Shown: positions 10,465 to 23,284 of the stretch, piece by piece | How positions within the stretch are numbered: the stretch's first letter is position 1 | How the letters are laid out: each line of letters opens with the position of its first letter | Assembly (NCBI RefSeq): GCF_014839805.1 | Contig: NC_051126.1 | Span: 11,354,609 to 11,418,608, forward strand | From: Manduca sexta | Lineage: Eukaryota; Arthropoda; Insecta; Lepidoptera; Sphingidae | Reading direction: 5' to 3' | Length of the DNA: 64,000 nucleotides | Program-made: the position numbers and the translations under genes | Notes under the pieces: model-generated | Databases searched by the model: none | Told to the model about the DNA's origin: nothing | The model's input: the letters and a program-made list of their open reading frames with translations, nothing else

Positions 10465-11799
10465 GGCAACAATAATGACATAATATTTGGCCCATTGTTA
10501 AAATATATTTAAAAACATAGATTAATACTTGCAATACTTACATCTTTTCGGCAAATTTTAATTAGTATTTTAACCAATAACAAAATTTTGTTTTATTTCT
10601 CACATATTATAAGAACGACACAAAACACAAAAGAAAACATTAAAGAAATAATAAGGCTCATTGTAGACATTAGACACACACATATACAAGTGTTCTTAAA
10701 CTATTTCCTGTTGAATCAAATGAAGGATATTCAATATTTATCAATGCGTGCGTAACATTGATCGATACAGGAGTGCCCATTAGCAAGTCTGGTGGAGGGC
10801 CCTCGTGGTCTCACGGTTCAAGCGCTCTCCTCTCAAGTGCATTGTCTCACCCACTCCATACACTTCCATGTCGCCCTCTGATTCCAATTGCGTTCATACA
10901 AATTAACCTTTCACACTTGGTGTATTGATTGACAGCTTTGTGGTTGTGTCTTTTATATGTTTGTGCGATTTTGCTTGGAAAGTATTCTAAAGAAAGACGT
11001 TTTACAGGTGAAAATACTTTAACGAGATTGCATTTGTATCTTTGTATTATTTAATTAGGTTACTTAAGATTAGAAATATAATAAAATCCTACATTTTAAA
11101 CGAACTTAATAGTAAAATCATTTATATAGTTTTATAAATTTTCTTAATGATTAAAAATTATAATTAATAAAATTAATGCGCGATAAAATCTGAAACATTT
11201 TCTTCTCCGTTGACTAGATTATATTTTAATACTCAGTTTAAGTTTCCCATAATTAAATGACTCGGGTAATTTTAACACTAGAATCTCTATTAACCAATAC
11301 GGTGTACCACTAGACCTGAAAATATCAACATCGAAACGAAAGCCAATCTTACACTCTCCAAGTTAAAGTTTAATTTAAAATGTTCCAATTTAGGAAACCA
11401 ATGTTCAACCAACCGTAAATCCCTAATATGGCAAATAGACAGGAATTTTATAATCCGTTTCTCACACACTCTAGATTCGCTCGCTTGTATAAATTCTATC
11501 GCGAACACCGCTTGAAGTATGCAAAATTACCTTTATTATGCATCGGACACATGTGGTTGTTAGGAAGAGTGGCTCGTGGTACGGGAAGCTTATTTTCGCT
11601 CACAGTTGGGAATGCATTGAATCAGTGTTGGTAAGAATATATAATTTTCGTTTGCGGCTTAATAGTGAATATTTTGATTAGCATAACGTTTTATTACTAT
11701 TTTGTAAATTATGAACTGAGTTTTTTACGACGACATTGTTCGACAAGTAAGACTTGCCCAAAAATAGTATGTAGCTAGAAGTAGCCTTAGTTATTGCAG
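10465..11799. other. Unassigned sequence
   Basis: A 68-codon frame at 11428-11634 runs into TTGGTAAGAAT, a good splice-donor match, but has no recognisable domain. 10790-10870 carries CCCTCGTGGTCTCACGGTTCAAGCG, vaguely tRNA-like, without a cloverleaf. Confidence 0.45.
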
Positions 11800-11996
11800 T
11801 GTTCAATTATCTATATAACGTTGAAGGGATTGTTTGAATGCGCTAATCTCAGAACTACACAACTGGTTAAAAACGTCACTAATATAAGCTACATTACTCC
11901 CGACTGCTATAGGCTTTTATCCCACGAAAATATAAAACATGACTTTTATCCCGGCAAAACTGTTTCACCCGGACGGATCCGCGAGCAATAAATATA
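11800..11996 (-). repeat. Family E repeat
   Basis: On the minus strand: TGCTCGCGGATCCGTCCGGGTGAAACAGTTTTGCCGGGATAAAAG, then GGGATAAAAGCCTATAG, then CTGAGATTAGCGCATTCAAACAA and a TTATATAG end. This is the subtype whose 3' end I know as the GAGATTAGCGCGTTCAAACAAAC tail of lepidopteran elements. Confidence 0.7.
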
Positions 11997-14218
11997 TAAA
12001 ATAACAGAAAGAGGGTTATGTTTGTTTCTTTTTGCTGCTTGTCAGTGCGAGGCCCCTCGAAGCGATCCTGGGCGATTGTCGCATTAGTCAACTCCTAAAC
12101 CCACTACTGTATCTGACAAAACCAGCTAAAACATACATAAATCACTACGTGTAATGAGGGTATCATCCGTGTTCAGAAACTATACTGATAGCAGCAGAGG
12201 CAATTTTTGTGCGCTTGGTTTTTACACCGAATGCACGCATTCGGGTACATTTGTAGTGGGCCGAGGAACAAAGTGCAGTGACATACGTCGTGGTTGTCAA
12301 CACATTTAGGCCTAGAAGGGACCGCGAACGTTCCCCTTGTTTTCCCCTCTGCCTATCCTAGAAAGTTCCCATCCTTCCCCCAATTTTCTTCCCCATTCTC
12401 CACCAGGCCTCAACAGGTGCAAAGCCAGGGTATTACAGTATCCCATTCGCGGGTTTCCTCTGGTATTGACAGCAGGGACGCCTGCTAAAAAAATACACTG
12501 AATCCAAACTCGCCTACGCGAGTCCTTCCAATACCTCGAAGATCCTTTATTATTTCTAACAGCCAATAATCAAGAGATGACCTACTTGCATTTTTCTCTC
12601 TAAAAGATAAAATATAAAAGACTAACAAGTTCGCTGTTATTGATCACGCTGAAGTTGTTTATGAAGTATTGTACTTTATTTTGTTCCAATTAGCAGCTGT
12701 CGTATGGCGGCTGAGTGTGACTTGTGATGTAGATAACGCACGCCTTGGTATAGCTATGGTGTTTGCTGCTGTACCGCCTTGGTTTATACTTTTTGAAGTT
12801 TAAAAGGCAAAGGAATAACTAAAAGTTAATGGTGTGATTTTTAAATAGAGCGTTTTTAAGTTGATGTGGTATGTGTATTGCCAAAACTCCAATGGTGGTC
12901 TATTTTTCGTCTGTGCGCGCTAATTTCCCAACGAGCAAGATAGAATTTGGTGTTTTCATTAACTAGAGGACTATTCTAAGAGAAGCCGGATCTACACTTC
13001 ACTAAGTAGGATTTACGTTTGGTGGTTTTACCTAGGAGTTATTTTCATCTAATTCTAGAATCAACATGTCAGTGTGTGCCAAGTCTAAATATTTAAATAT
13101 TGTGTCTTTTTCGGCCTTAACAAGGTTATTTTCATGCGGGTTGGTGACGTTAACAAGTATTGCCCGTTGCGACAATTGATCTTTTATTACAATATCAGGT
13201 TTATTGGCAACAATGGTCCTATATAAATAGTAGATCGATCCCAGGACAGATTTACATTATCATTTTTGAGAACTGATTTTTGTACATACTGGTAATACGA
13301 TTTAGTTATTGCTTATTATCATGCCTACATCGCTTGTCAGTCTGCACATTATGGACTCTATTATTGAGTAGGTAGCGGTCTGAAGTTATCAAACAATTAT
13401 ATTATGTATCTTAAATTATAATGAGAGCGAAAATATAGAGGCATTACACACTCTGAGCAGGTATTCAACTCGCACTTTGCTTTTTATGATAATCTACAAG
13501 CGAGTCGCAACGAGTTAACTGAAAGAACAATGCAAAATGACGACATTGTAAAACAATATAACTGTATCCGTTGCCGAGTGGGATCCTGCGAGCGACTAAT
13601 TGCTACTTCATACCGTGCTAGTGTTGCCAGTAAGCTCTACCAAATTTTGGCCTAAAAACGCGGAATTCATTTTTTCAATCGAATGATTTAAAAGAATTTT
13701 GATATTTTTTGTTGTAAAATAGAAAACTAGTTTTAAAATGACTCATTTATATACGTTACTTGAAGGTCATGTAGTCATTGTAGCTACCTAATTTAAAATA
13801 TATATGAAATCAATAGTTCCCAGCAAGCAAGTCTTTACATATCAGTGCAATTCTTTACGGCCTGAAAATAGGTATGATCAGAGTGTACCTGGCAACACTA
13901 TACACGAGTATCTTGTTGTAGGATTTGCACGCGCAATCCGAACAACGCGTATTGTTTGTGAACCATTCAATAATTTTGATCAAAGTGGAGTTCGTATGAA
14001 ATGATACAATCAGATGCGAACCAAACTAATTGGGAATATTTGTCCCGTTCCCTTTGTTTTAACTGAAGTGATAGTAGATAATTGGTTCGGCTTTAAAACA
14101 AACGCGACGCGAAAAAATGCGAAATTTTATATGTGTTTATTGGTTTATTATTGTTATCGCCGTGACTTACTGCCGTTTTCGATACACGATCTCAATCTCA
14201 ATCTTCAATCCGATTCCG
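11997..14218. other. Unassigned sequence
   Basis: No repeat recognised. The patch at 12290-12490 is relatively C-rich (TTCCCCTTGTTTTCCCC) and holds two opposing frames of no known family. Confidence 0.5.
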
Positions 14219-14310
14219 AGAATTAACCAATCAAAATGATTCATTTGTAACGATGTCGAAAAACCATTGTTCTGATTGGTGCATTTTTGAGATAGATCGA
14301 AAAAAGCGAT
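14219..14310 (+). repeat. Family K repeat (CCAATC / GATTGG inverted motif)
   Basis: ATTAACCAATCAAAATGATTCATTTG, then a TGTCGAAAAA spacer, then TCTGATTGGTGCATTT and GAGATAGATCGAAAAAAGCG. The complement of 30695-30783 shows the same order at about three quarters identity, so this is a dispersed element, probably a small DNA-transposon derivative. Confidence 0.55.
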
Positions 14311-15767
14311 TTGGATCGTTTATTGTAATTGGCGGTTAGTGACTACGTGTTCTGAAAACGTTTTGAATTCGATTCAAATATCGAACAATAGTAAAGCTAG
14401 TATTTCGATTATTAAAGACATAATTGTCATTGGTGGTAGTGAGACGAATTGTTGATGTACATTTTTTAACTATACCCAATTAACCACTTTAGTACCTAAA
14501 AGCTTAACATATTGTCTGTCATTAAAACTTAGGATAAAGGAAAGTTTATAGTATCCACTCGCAGCTCACAAAGCTTGAACAAGTCGAGCACACTTCAAAC
14601 ATGAATTATTCTCTCCGAGCGGTTGAGGCTCAAATTAGTCTATTGAGAAAAGTCCCTCTGAACGCGCCTGCAGCATGAGGCAAATTACGCTACCTGGTCC
14701 TGTAGGGTGGTCTGAATTTTTAATATTAGCGGGGAATTGTTAAAATACTTACTTCTTTTAATTAGACGTTGTTATATCCTATTGATTTTGGGGGAATTCG
14801 AGGAGACAGTTTTAGTGTTTGATGATTTTATTGGTCATAGCTTTGATTTAGAAAAATATTGCTTGAACGCTATGATTTATGGGGGATATGTTAGGAATTA
14901 TGAGGGTGTGAATGTATTTAGATTTTGATGATTTCATAGTTGAAAGCTTCGATTTAGGCATCACAAGCTTATGGTCCTCACTTCTATATTAATTAAAAAC
15001 ATGATTTGATAAAAAATAAACATCCCTTTAAATGTAGTAATCCGACAAACATCTAAAATCCAATCAATTTTACAAACTTCTTTATTTATTATTATAAGAA
15101 AGGATTATTTATATATTATTAGGTAGCAAGGTCATCTGCAAATACATTGATAGCTCCCATGCATTAGGTACCTCATAAAATAAGCTTTTATAGAGCACCC
15201 GTTTTAATGAATATTCTTCTTTTGGTAAATACTTAAAACATTCTTCAACTATGTTTAATTTTTTTATAATTTTATCTAACAACATAAAAACAAACCAGTT
15301 AAAAATATTCCCACTAAACTCTAGCTTTTTAAATTACGACCTTATGCGTAGGAGTAATCGAAATGTACATTTATTTACATCGTGCGAATAGATATCGAGT
15401 AAAAATACGCTGGAAAAGTAACATTCTATGTACAATTTTCTGTATGTTAATTCGATACAGCACACACGAATCTACATCGTACAGTCGCGTTGCTGAGAGG
15501 GATGCATTCGAATTATTCAGACGATTGAATCGATTAAATCCTCCGGCTTGGCAAACAAGGCACAGCGTGCCGCGTGACCGACTCTTGTGAGCTCGATAGA
15601 TGCAACAAATTATTGTTTGAGCTAAATGATGCTGTGTATTCAGAGTATTGACTGTGCGAGTCATATGCAGGAATAAGTCGTGGTGAGTTACAAAGCGGTG
15701 TATCTAATGGTTGAACCACTGCACCGACTGTCTATTTCCCTGGATTTTTTCTTTTTTTCATATGCGC
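14311..15767. other. Unassigned AT-rich sequence
   Basis: Nothing recognised; opposing frames at 15360-15720 are overlapping chance frames. Confidence 0.5.
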
Positions 15768-16001
15768 TCAGCAAAGTGACTTCACTGCACCTTATGGTAA
15801 GTGGAATAGGCTCCAATAGAGTGTCGACTGACGAGAGATAACCCCTCGGTAGTTGACACAATTATACCAGCTTGTTGGAATCAGATATATACAGGCTGAT
15901 CCCGGAACGCGGCACATTTACTTGGGTCACTATGGCGGGTTTTAACACCTTGTTTACGGTCGCTATCCGGGCGGATATAAAATATATCCCACTACCAGTA
16001 T
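15768..16001 (-). repeat. Repeat A copy
   Basis: From CAAAGTGACTTCACTGCACCTTATGG to GGATATAAAATATATCCCACTACCAG. Near complete, with a few small deletions (GAGAGATAACCCCTCGG). Confidence 0.8.
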
Positions 16002-16697
16002 AAGTCCTGTCCAGTTACGAGGCGGGTAAACGCTGTCAACTGTTCCAGCCACACGTCATAAAATGGCGGCAACGAGTATTGATACAATTATTTGAAATTG
16101 TTTCCACAAATAAACTGTCTAATGGATAAGTTAGACTCGGTTATGACAATATAACCAACCAAAAAATTATATAAAAATAAGCTGTTAATATTAACACGTA
16201 ATTAATCCAAATGCAATAGGTACTTTACAGTTCAACAAAACACGACACAAAAAAGTATGAATCAATTTACACAATTTATTTTTCATACACATAGAAAGAT
16301 CTTGCTGTAATAATTAACAATTCGCAAATTTGTTTAAAACTTGTACATTTTGGAATTACTTAGTCCTGTAACAGATTTTTTAAGTAAATTCATTATTTGA
16401 AACATTAATACCGTACCTAATATTCAACTCATTGCGGCCATTTTGTTATGCAGGTCTGAAACAAAAGTTGAGATACTTAGCGATTACTTCCTGTGTCTTT
16501 TGCGAGATTAAAGTATGTCACTGTCCGTCCTCTCTGCATAAAAATTACGGTATTTTTTTCTATAGGTGCGCTTTTATTCTATACTTTTAGTGTGCTGCAT
16601 AGTGCATACGTATGAAAGTATTGTAAAAGTGTATACTTAAATTATATATCTTCCCGACTTTTAGGCTCTTATTTCTCGAAATATTTATCTTATAAAA
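16002..16697. other. Unassigned AT-rich sequence
   Basis: Between repeat A and a family B SINE; nothing recognised. Confidence 0.55.
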
Positions 16698-16708
16698 CAT
16701 ATATTATA

Positions 16709-16975
16709 CACACACACACACACACAACATCACGCATTTTATCCCCGAAGGGGTATGCAGAGGCGCAACCATGGCACCCACTTTTCGCCAAGTGTGTTCC
16801 GTCCCATGATGTGATAGGGGGCGAGCCTATCGCCATATCGGGCACAAATTCCAGACTCCGGGCTGATACTGAGCAGAAAAACCCAAATATCACTTTGCCC
16901 GACCCGGGATTCGAACCCCGGACCTCAGAGCGCTGCCGTACCGCGCATGGAGTACAACTACGCCACCGAGGCAGT
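16709..16975 (-). mobile_element. tRNA-derived SINE, family B, full length with target duplication
   Basis: Almost identical over its length to the copy at 6145-6397, including A and B boxes. It ends in a (CA)n run (16708-16726; GT on the coding strand) instead of a simple A tail. The 11-bp repeat CATATATTATA at 16698-16708 and 16976-16986 flanks it exactly, so both boundaries are firm. Confidence 0.92.
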
Positions 16976-17249
16976 CATATATTATAGTATAGTTACATAT
17001 ATTATAGTTATACACAAATATAGTATAATTATATTGTGATAAATATTACATCAAAGCAATTTTACTACAATATTTCAAAAGTCCTTTCCTAACATTCACC
17101 TACATTATACGAAGATGTCGAGTTTAAATTTTCATATTTGCCAAGGTACGGGTTTGTGTCATGCATTGCCTGTCACAGTGTTAAGCATTTTATTAAATTC
17201 TTCTTCTATCAGTATTATAAGTACTGGGTAAAGATGTTTGCGAAGAATG

Positions 17250-17555
17250 AAGTGGCGATAGTCCAGATAGAAGTGGAACGGACTGCCGAGACGAATGTCC
17301 GCAGTCCAAAACCTATAACACCCAATAACCTTTTATACGGTTGTGTGTACATATTCTTTGCTATTTATTGCTTGCTTTAACGGTGAAGGAAAACATCGCG
17401 AAGATACCTGCGCATTTTGAGTATATGTGAAGTCTGTCAATCCGCACTAGGCCAGCGTGGTGGACTAAGGCCTAATCCCGCTCAGTAGTAAAGAAGGCCC
17501 GTGCCCAGTTATAAGACAGTATATAATACAGGGCTGATATTATTATATTATACAT
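17250..17555 (+). mobile_element. tRNA-derived SINE, family D copy with altered middle
   Basis: Plus orientation. The head (ATAGTCCAGATAGAAGTGGAACGG) and the GACTGCCGAGACGAATGTCCGCAG segment match family D. The B-box region is degraded to CAGTCCAAAACC and the next 60 bases diverge, with homology resuming at TTTAACGGTGAAGG. The 3' end carries GGGCTGATATTATTATATT, the AT-rich tail type that served as Dong target at 40 kb. Confidence 0.75.
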
Positions 17556-17715
17556 ATATAAAGATGTTTAGTTTTAAATTGTTTACAGATTTGGATCTTA
17601 ATTAGTTGCTGACTTGTACATAAACTGTTTAACAGTTTTGGATGAAATTTGATTCACAGACCATATGTTAGAATAACTGTTGCAGGAAATGTACACAATA
17701 ACCCATTTTATTTAT

Positions 17716-17962
17716 AGACGTTTTTTTATCGAAGGAAGGAGCATTGCTGTGATAACAAGTCTGTTTCTCAGTGCTGACGGCATGGCAGCCTTCGCAGTGC
17801 GTAGACATAGGGCCGTTGTGGTTGGCTAATATTGAGATACAACTTGAATCTAGTTGGCTGTCAGATAAACAAAGCTGAAAAAACAGCAAGCTGTCAGATA
17901 AACGAAGCTGGGAAACAGACTTGTTATCACAGCAGTGCTCCGTCCTTAGATAAATAACGTCT
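17716..17962. mobile_element. MITE-like element with 55-bp terminal inverted repeats
   Basis: Left arm 17716-17771 and right arm 17908-17962 are inverted copies of about 55 bp at close to 90 percent identity (AGACGTT...GGAGCA(T/C)TGCTGTGATAACAAGTCTGTTTC). Just inside the right arm, GCTGTCAGATAAAC(A/G)AAGCTG is repeated in tandem (17857-17889 and 17890-17918). No coding capacity and no certain target duplication; superfamily unknown. The minus-strand 73-residue frame across it is chance. Confidence 0.7.
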
Positions 17963-19200
17963 CTGAATAAGGGGGTAAGAGCTTTATCACAGGCACAATC
18001 TTTTAATTTCGATGTAGTTGCGTATCCACGCGATAACTGCTATTAAACCTTAGTTGCAGTCAAAGCGGGAGTAACCGAAGTTGATACAAGAATCTGGTGA
18101 ATCAAAATCAATCTTGCCAAAGCGAGCTAGTTTGGGGAATCTACGTCACTGAACATACAGGGGCGTAGTAAGAAACCTTGTTGGGGGAAAAGGCAGTGTA
18201 TGAGGAAATATTTTTTGTTTTAATTGGGGCAGTTGTAAAAAAATATTTAATTGGTTTTAAATAGCTTAGTTCGACTATAACTCATAAGTAGGTATTGTGG
18301 TCTACAGAATTATTTAATGGAAAGCGGGGAGGAGGCAGGGGGGCTAAATAACTATCCTGACTACTGCCCTGCCTATAGAACGCAGAAAGCCTTCGTAATC
18401 AAACAAGACTGTATTTACAAACAATTAAAAGTTACTCAGTTAAACTTACTTCGCATGGTTGTTATTTCAAAACTTAAAAGTTATAATCCGTTTAAGAAGT
18501 TAATCGATTAGTTTAAAGTATGTTTGAGACAGGTCTTTAAATACTTTACAAGATTAGGCTCCAGTTCCATTGATGAAGAGTCGCGAGAGGCGAGTTAGGA
18601 GCTTGTTACTAATCAGGGAATAAGGGAGTGAGATGAGTGTGTTAAATGCATTGACGTAAATTCTATAAACACGAACGTCAATATCTCAGAACAAGAACAA
18701 GCAATATAAACTATTTGTTCAAAATCTGAATTAAAATTTCAACCAAAACGTCACTAATATAACCTATATATTTACTTGAAAAACAAATAATTTTACTTAT
18801 TTGACTAATATTTTTTTATTCACATCCAGTTTTACACTTAGACTTGAGCTCTTATATCATGAGTGCCACTCCGTACACTACCACAAGCTGTCAATATTGA
18901 CCATACTAAAGTAGAATGTTCGGAACGCCAAAACTAGTACGTAGTACATATACATTGATGGTTAATTGTATTTAATAGTAAGTGAATTCACGACGTGATT
19001 CATAATAATGCTATAAATGATGAGCGATAATTTGCACTCGTATACACAATATTTTATCAACAGAATTTTATAACAAATTTCTCGTCTAAGCTAGCCTCAC
19101 TCAGCAATTTTCACATGCCTTGTTATTGCAAAACATTGAACCATAGTTTTCTATGAAGGTGTAAGCTTTAAATTTTTTTATTATGTTATATATCCTGATT
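17963..19200. other. Unassigned sequence
   Basis: A 25-bp stretch near 18750 (AAAACGTCACTAATATAACC) resembles 11875-11895. The rest is unplaced. Confidence 0.5.
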
Positions 19201-19312
19201 TCTCATGTTTACGCGAATGTTAGACATTGAAATAAAACTATTTTACGGATGTCCAGAGCACATTATAATACAAAAAACCGCGACAAAATCTGTGTGTTTT
19301 ATTTTAATATTA
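19201..19312. repeat. Palindromic family H element, one arm shortened
   Basis: Left arm GTTTACGCGAATGTTAGACATTGAAATAAAACTATTTTACGG is followed after a short spacer by the other arm, AATACAAAAAACCGCGACAAAATC...TTTATTTTAATATT. Shares its arms with the elements at 23.7, 26.6, 34.6 and 62.7 kb. Confidence 0.65.
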
Positions 19313-19794
19313 TATATCCTTTTACATGAAAACAGTCTATAGCCAATTGCTCGCTAGCAGTGAGACAAGTCCCTTACACTGCAGATAGCGTAACACTACG
19401 ATGGGTAGAAGTAAGTTCTTGGAGAAAATGCAAGCGTTTGTTACGTTTAATCGGACACCCTGCCTGTAACTTACATCGCTTAACAGATAACAATATCTTA
19501 GGAAGGAAAAGTTCCCCTGGGAAAAGTATTTACAGAATTAAGCGGCAGGGTATACTGTAGCTGTGTTTTTACAGCGTGAATTAGGAATGTATTGGCTAGA
19601 CCGCGGTGGTACCACAATTCTAAATAGTAATAGCGTGTTGTGTCGCGTAATTACTTTTGTTAGGTTAGAAGTCATAAGATGTAAGTAGATCAAGGAGAAA
19701 TGGGAGCTTGTTGCGTTTTATATGATCTGTTTTATTTCCAGAGGCTCGAACATCTTCTTAATATTTTTTCCTTTCCTTAAGATTGGTAATGCTT

Positions 19795-20000
19795 AGTTTA
19801 GGCTATGTAACATCACGCTATGACCAATAGGAGCGGAGCATCAATGAAAAATGTTCCAAAAATAGCCAAAATGTATGATGCCTTTTAGGAACTTCCGTTG
19901 CGTAAACGATTAAAGTTACGCAACAATCATGTATGAAAGAATTGTTATACTTAAAAAGTTATAGAAAATATATTTTCAACTTAGTTTCACTTCGAAGTGC
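19795..20000 (+). repeat. Family G repeat, partial
   Basis: Matches 5700-5880 in order: CATCACGCTATGACCAATAGGAGC, CTTCCGTTGCGT, then CAATCATGTATGAAAGAATTG. It lacks the first 230 bases including the GTCT run. Confidence 0.62.
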
Positions 20001-20416
20001 AATATCTGCTGTGATGGTGTCAAATTAAAGCAAGGATCTTAAGATAATAAACAGATATCATCTTAAATGATACTTTACGTCACTGCATAATATGAAGGAT
20101 TATGACGCCCAAGGTTTTTTTTTATTAAACATTGCCTATTCAGATGACAGAGGCAGTCTGAGGGGAAGGCGAACTGGGCAACCACCCGGGGCCTCGCGCG
20201 GTACTTTGCAGGATGCCTTTCACGATCTTGTCGACGAAGCGGATAAAACCGGGAAACTTTTTCCACGCCTAGGGCCTCATGTTATTTAGGGCCGCCACTG
20301 GATGACAACAGGCGCTCGAATGACTAGAATTTTTTTTTTAGATCTTAAATGTTAACTTAAGATTTTACTCAAAGGTGAGATTGGGTAGTTAATGCAGTTC
20401 TAGTTTTGTTCTAAAC

Positions 20417-20660
20417 TGGCTTGGTGCCGTAGTTGTATTTCGGTAAGACCTCAGAGCTCAGGTCTCGGGTTCGACCCCGGGTCGGGCAAAATGATTTGGG
20501 TTTTTTTATTTAGTATCAGCCCAGAGTTTAGAATTTGTGCCCGATATGCCGATAGGTTAGCCCTGTATTACACAATGGGACGGAATACGCTCGGCAAAAG
20601 TGGTGTAGCAGTTGCGACTCTGTTTACCCTTCGGGGATAAAAGACGTGAGTGTGAGTATG
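20417..20660 (+). mobile_element. tRNA-derived SINE, family B copy
   Basis: Head TTGGTGCCGTAGTTGTA (A box), B box GGTTCGACCCC near 20468-20478, body with CAGCCCAGAGTTTAGAATTTGTGCCC, and the 3' module TTCGGGGATAAAAGACGTGAG. Moderately diverged from the 6 kb and 16.7 kb copies. Confidence 0.85.
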
Positions 20661-21462
20661 TTTATTCTAAAATTAAAGGTGTTTATTGGTGATGGATTTT
20701 ATTTAACGTCTGGGGGACACTTATCTTGCTCGTTTTTGGCCTCATCTTTATGATTTATTAATCCAGGTCAGTCTTGTTTAGTAAATCCCTACAACCTCCG
20801 AAAAACTGGGTACAATCAGAACACTCACACAAAAATATAAAAAATCAAAAATTTAATTATATTAAAATACTCCCATCTAAGTGACATTCAAAAGGCATTG
20901 CTCCGGAAAATGTACCAAAGCTAAGTGTGTCTACATTTTTGATGATCTATGCGCGCAATATCCATGAGTTAATCGCAGCACTTTACAGCAACTGTGAACA
21001 GTTAATTTACAAGGAATGCATAAATACTTAAGTACGATTCTCGCCAAACGGCAGTTGGCTCAAGAGCGTCATTTGAAATTCATATAGAAGTTGCGGACGT
21101 GCGACGCGGCATATGATTTCCAACCATTTCGGGGGTAACTGATTTAAAAATGTATACGCTGGAATATGTTCTATCTTTGAAGAAGTATGTTTTGTTTTAT
21201 CGTTGTGCGTTTTTATTGAGAATGCTGTTAAAAAATTATTCATTTCGAAAGTTTATTTTGCTCTGTTACAAAGATTTATATAGGTACTAACTATATGCAA
21301 ATATATTCAATATACAGATTGTCTTTTTGTAGTAGACGCAAAATACTCTCTTAGTTACTTAGACTTAGTCAAAATAAACTCTTAGTTACGCAATGTAGTG
21401 TTCTAATGATTAATTCTATTGTAAGTTTCTTTGGCTCTTTCTCTCAATTTTATACAGCAGTT
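20661..21462. other. Unassigned sequence
   Basis: Nothing recognised. The neighbouring 20090-20300 segment has a GC-rich AGGGCCTCATGTTATTTAGGGCCGCCACTGG end that may be an unplaced repeat. Confidence 0.45.
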
Positions 21463-21645
21463 ACCCCACTGCACCTAATGGTAAGTGGTGTGGGGTCCAA
21501 TATAATGTCCCCTGATAAGAGCTGAGTACCCCTCGATAGTCGACCCAATTATGCCGGCCTGGTGGAACCGAATAAACACAGGCTGATCCCGGAACGCCAC
21601 ACACTCAAGTGAGCCACTATGGTGAGTTTCAATACCTTAGCGGTA
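21463..21645 (-). repeat. Repeat A copy, 5' truncated
   Basis: The A-tail end lies at the left (TTACCCCACTGCACCTAATGG). The copy stops after GTGAGTTTCAATACCTTAGCGG, so the GGTAGGATATATTTTA start of the family is missing. Confidence 0.78.
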
Positions 21646-21998
21646 CCATTCTAAATTCAAATTATAATTTTTAAACATATATTCAAATATAAAAGACGCA
21701 GCGAATTTAAAATCCATAAATAAACTAATTTTATAAATTTCTCTAAAGCCAGTGATATCAACTTATCTTCACCGTTAGACCATTTTACTAATGGAAGCCG
21801 AGAATCGGTGATGTTTGATTTGTCTTACCTTACCGCTAAGCGCTGGGAATTGCACCATTTCTCACCGCTTGCCAGATACGTTCCCAGCTTAGGAAATAAA
21901 GTATTACAATTCACCAACTTCGATTACAATTCAAAACCAATCATAAAGGATATATTGGACTGGGATTTCATTGTTTGTTTAGTTTTTTTTATTTAGTT

Positions 21999-22230
21999 CG
22001 CGATAGCGGTTTTAACAACTTGTGTGGGAACACAAGGTGTTAAAACCCGTCAAAGTCACGTAAGTGTGTCGCGTTCCGGGATCGGCCTGTGTACATCCGG
22101 TTCCAACAGGCCGGCATAATTGTGCCGATAGCCGAGGGGTAATCATCTCTCGTCAATTGACATTCTATTGGACCCCACTCCACTTACCATCAGGTGCAGG
22201 ATTACTTTGTCGTGCGCATATAATAAAAAA
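21999..22230 (+). repeat. Repeat A copy
   Basis: Starts at CGCGATAGCGGTTTTAACAAC, slightly 5' truncated, and ends CACTTACCATCAGGTGCAGG followed by TAATAAAAAA. It lies 350 bp from the oppositely oriented copy at 21.5 kb, making an inverted pair. Confidence 0.8.
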
Positions 22231-23284
22231 GCTTCCCAATTTACGAACTGTTAAATATTCCAACAGTAGCTAAGTCAAAAACTATGATTACCTAAAATTC
22301 TGAATCAAGGATAGTCATTAGTCATTAAGAGCGATATTATAAATTTCTTTCTAAAACCTTGTCTCTCAAACTAGTTCCAAACAGCCATTATGGTTCGAAA
22401 TAACATTTTAATCTGAAATAACATCAACAGAGCTGACAAACTCTTTATATTTATAGCCCTGATTCACCTGAGATACATAATGTCTTGTATTTACATAAAA
22501 TAGTCGTATTCAGCAAAATTATACGGGCATTCGAATGTTTTGATCTCGGTATTCGGATGAACTGTATAAATCTCGTTTTGAGCCCGACTAGGAACCCTGG
22601 CAAGTTACCGAACAACAGTAATGAACGTTTAATCCTCTAAATTTCTGAATAATCCCACGGGATCTATTTGAGACTCGGCTTTACTGTCGATGTATAATTG
22701 TGTGTCTATGTATTATTATTGAGAGTTGACATTATGTATTTGCTCGCGAATTTATGTATAAGAATTTTGGAAAATTAACAGTCCACTTTATATGTAACAA
22801 TAAAAAAATATATGTCGCCCAATTCTGTCTGGTTATCTAAGTTTCATTCCGTTTTCTTAAAAAATATATTAATAAAATAATATATATTATACTATAGTAC
22901 TTATAAGATGTAATCAAAAACCGTTCACCGCATATAAAATTCTATATACACATAAAATACATCCTGAAGTAATATAATATAATATAGAATAATTCCCTTT
23001 TATTTCACGGCGTGGGTGGCCCGAGTATAAATCCCATTTAAAATCAAAAAGGAATTTCACATTTTGCAAACACTTTTAATTTCATAAAACATTTCTAACA
23101 AAATGCTATCCATAAATTTCAACACTTTTCTTGGCCATTACAATTTGTTCCAACGACATTGCATTAGTGGGGTCGGCAGAGAGCATACTTTAAAAGGCTG
23201 CGTGAATAATGACTACTTCAGAAGGGATTAGAGATTGCGTTATATGGATTTATTTGAATTATATGTGTATGAGTGGTGTTAGAT
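22231..23284. other. Unassigned AT-rich sequence
   Basis: Very AT-rich around 22800-23000; no frame or repeat named. Confidence 0.5.

Noticed and set aside
10790..10870. tRNA-like CGTGGTCTCACGGTTCAAGCG.
   Set aside because: No acceptor stem or anticodon arm can be folded by eye, and no second copy was seen.
11428..11634. A 68-codon frame starting ATG and followed by TTGGTAAGAAT, resembling an exon with a splice donor.
   Set aside because: No recognisable domain, no acceptor partner I can defend, and GTAAG is common by chance in AT-rich DNA.
18317..18511. 64-residue frame starting MESGEEAGG.
   Set aside because: No homologous motif and no flanking splice or regulatory signals.
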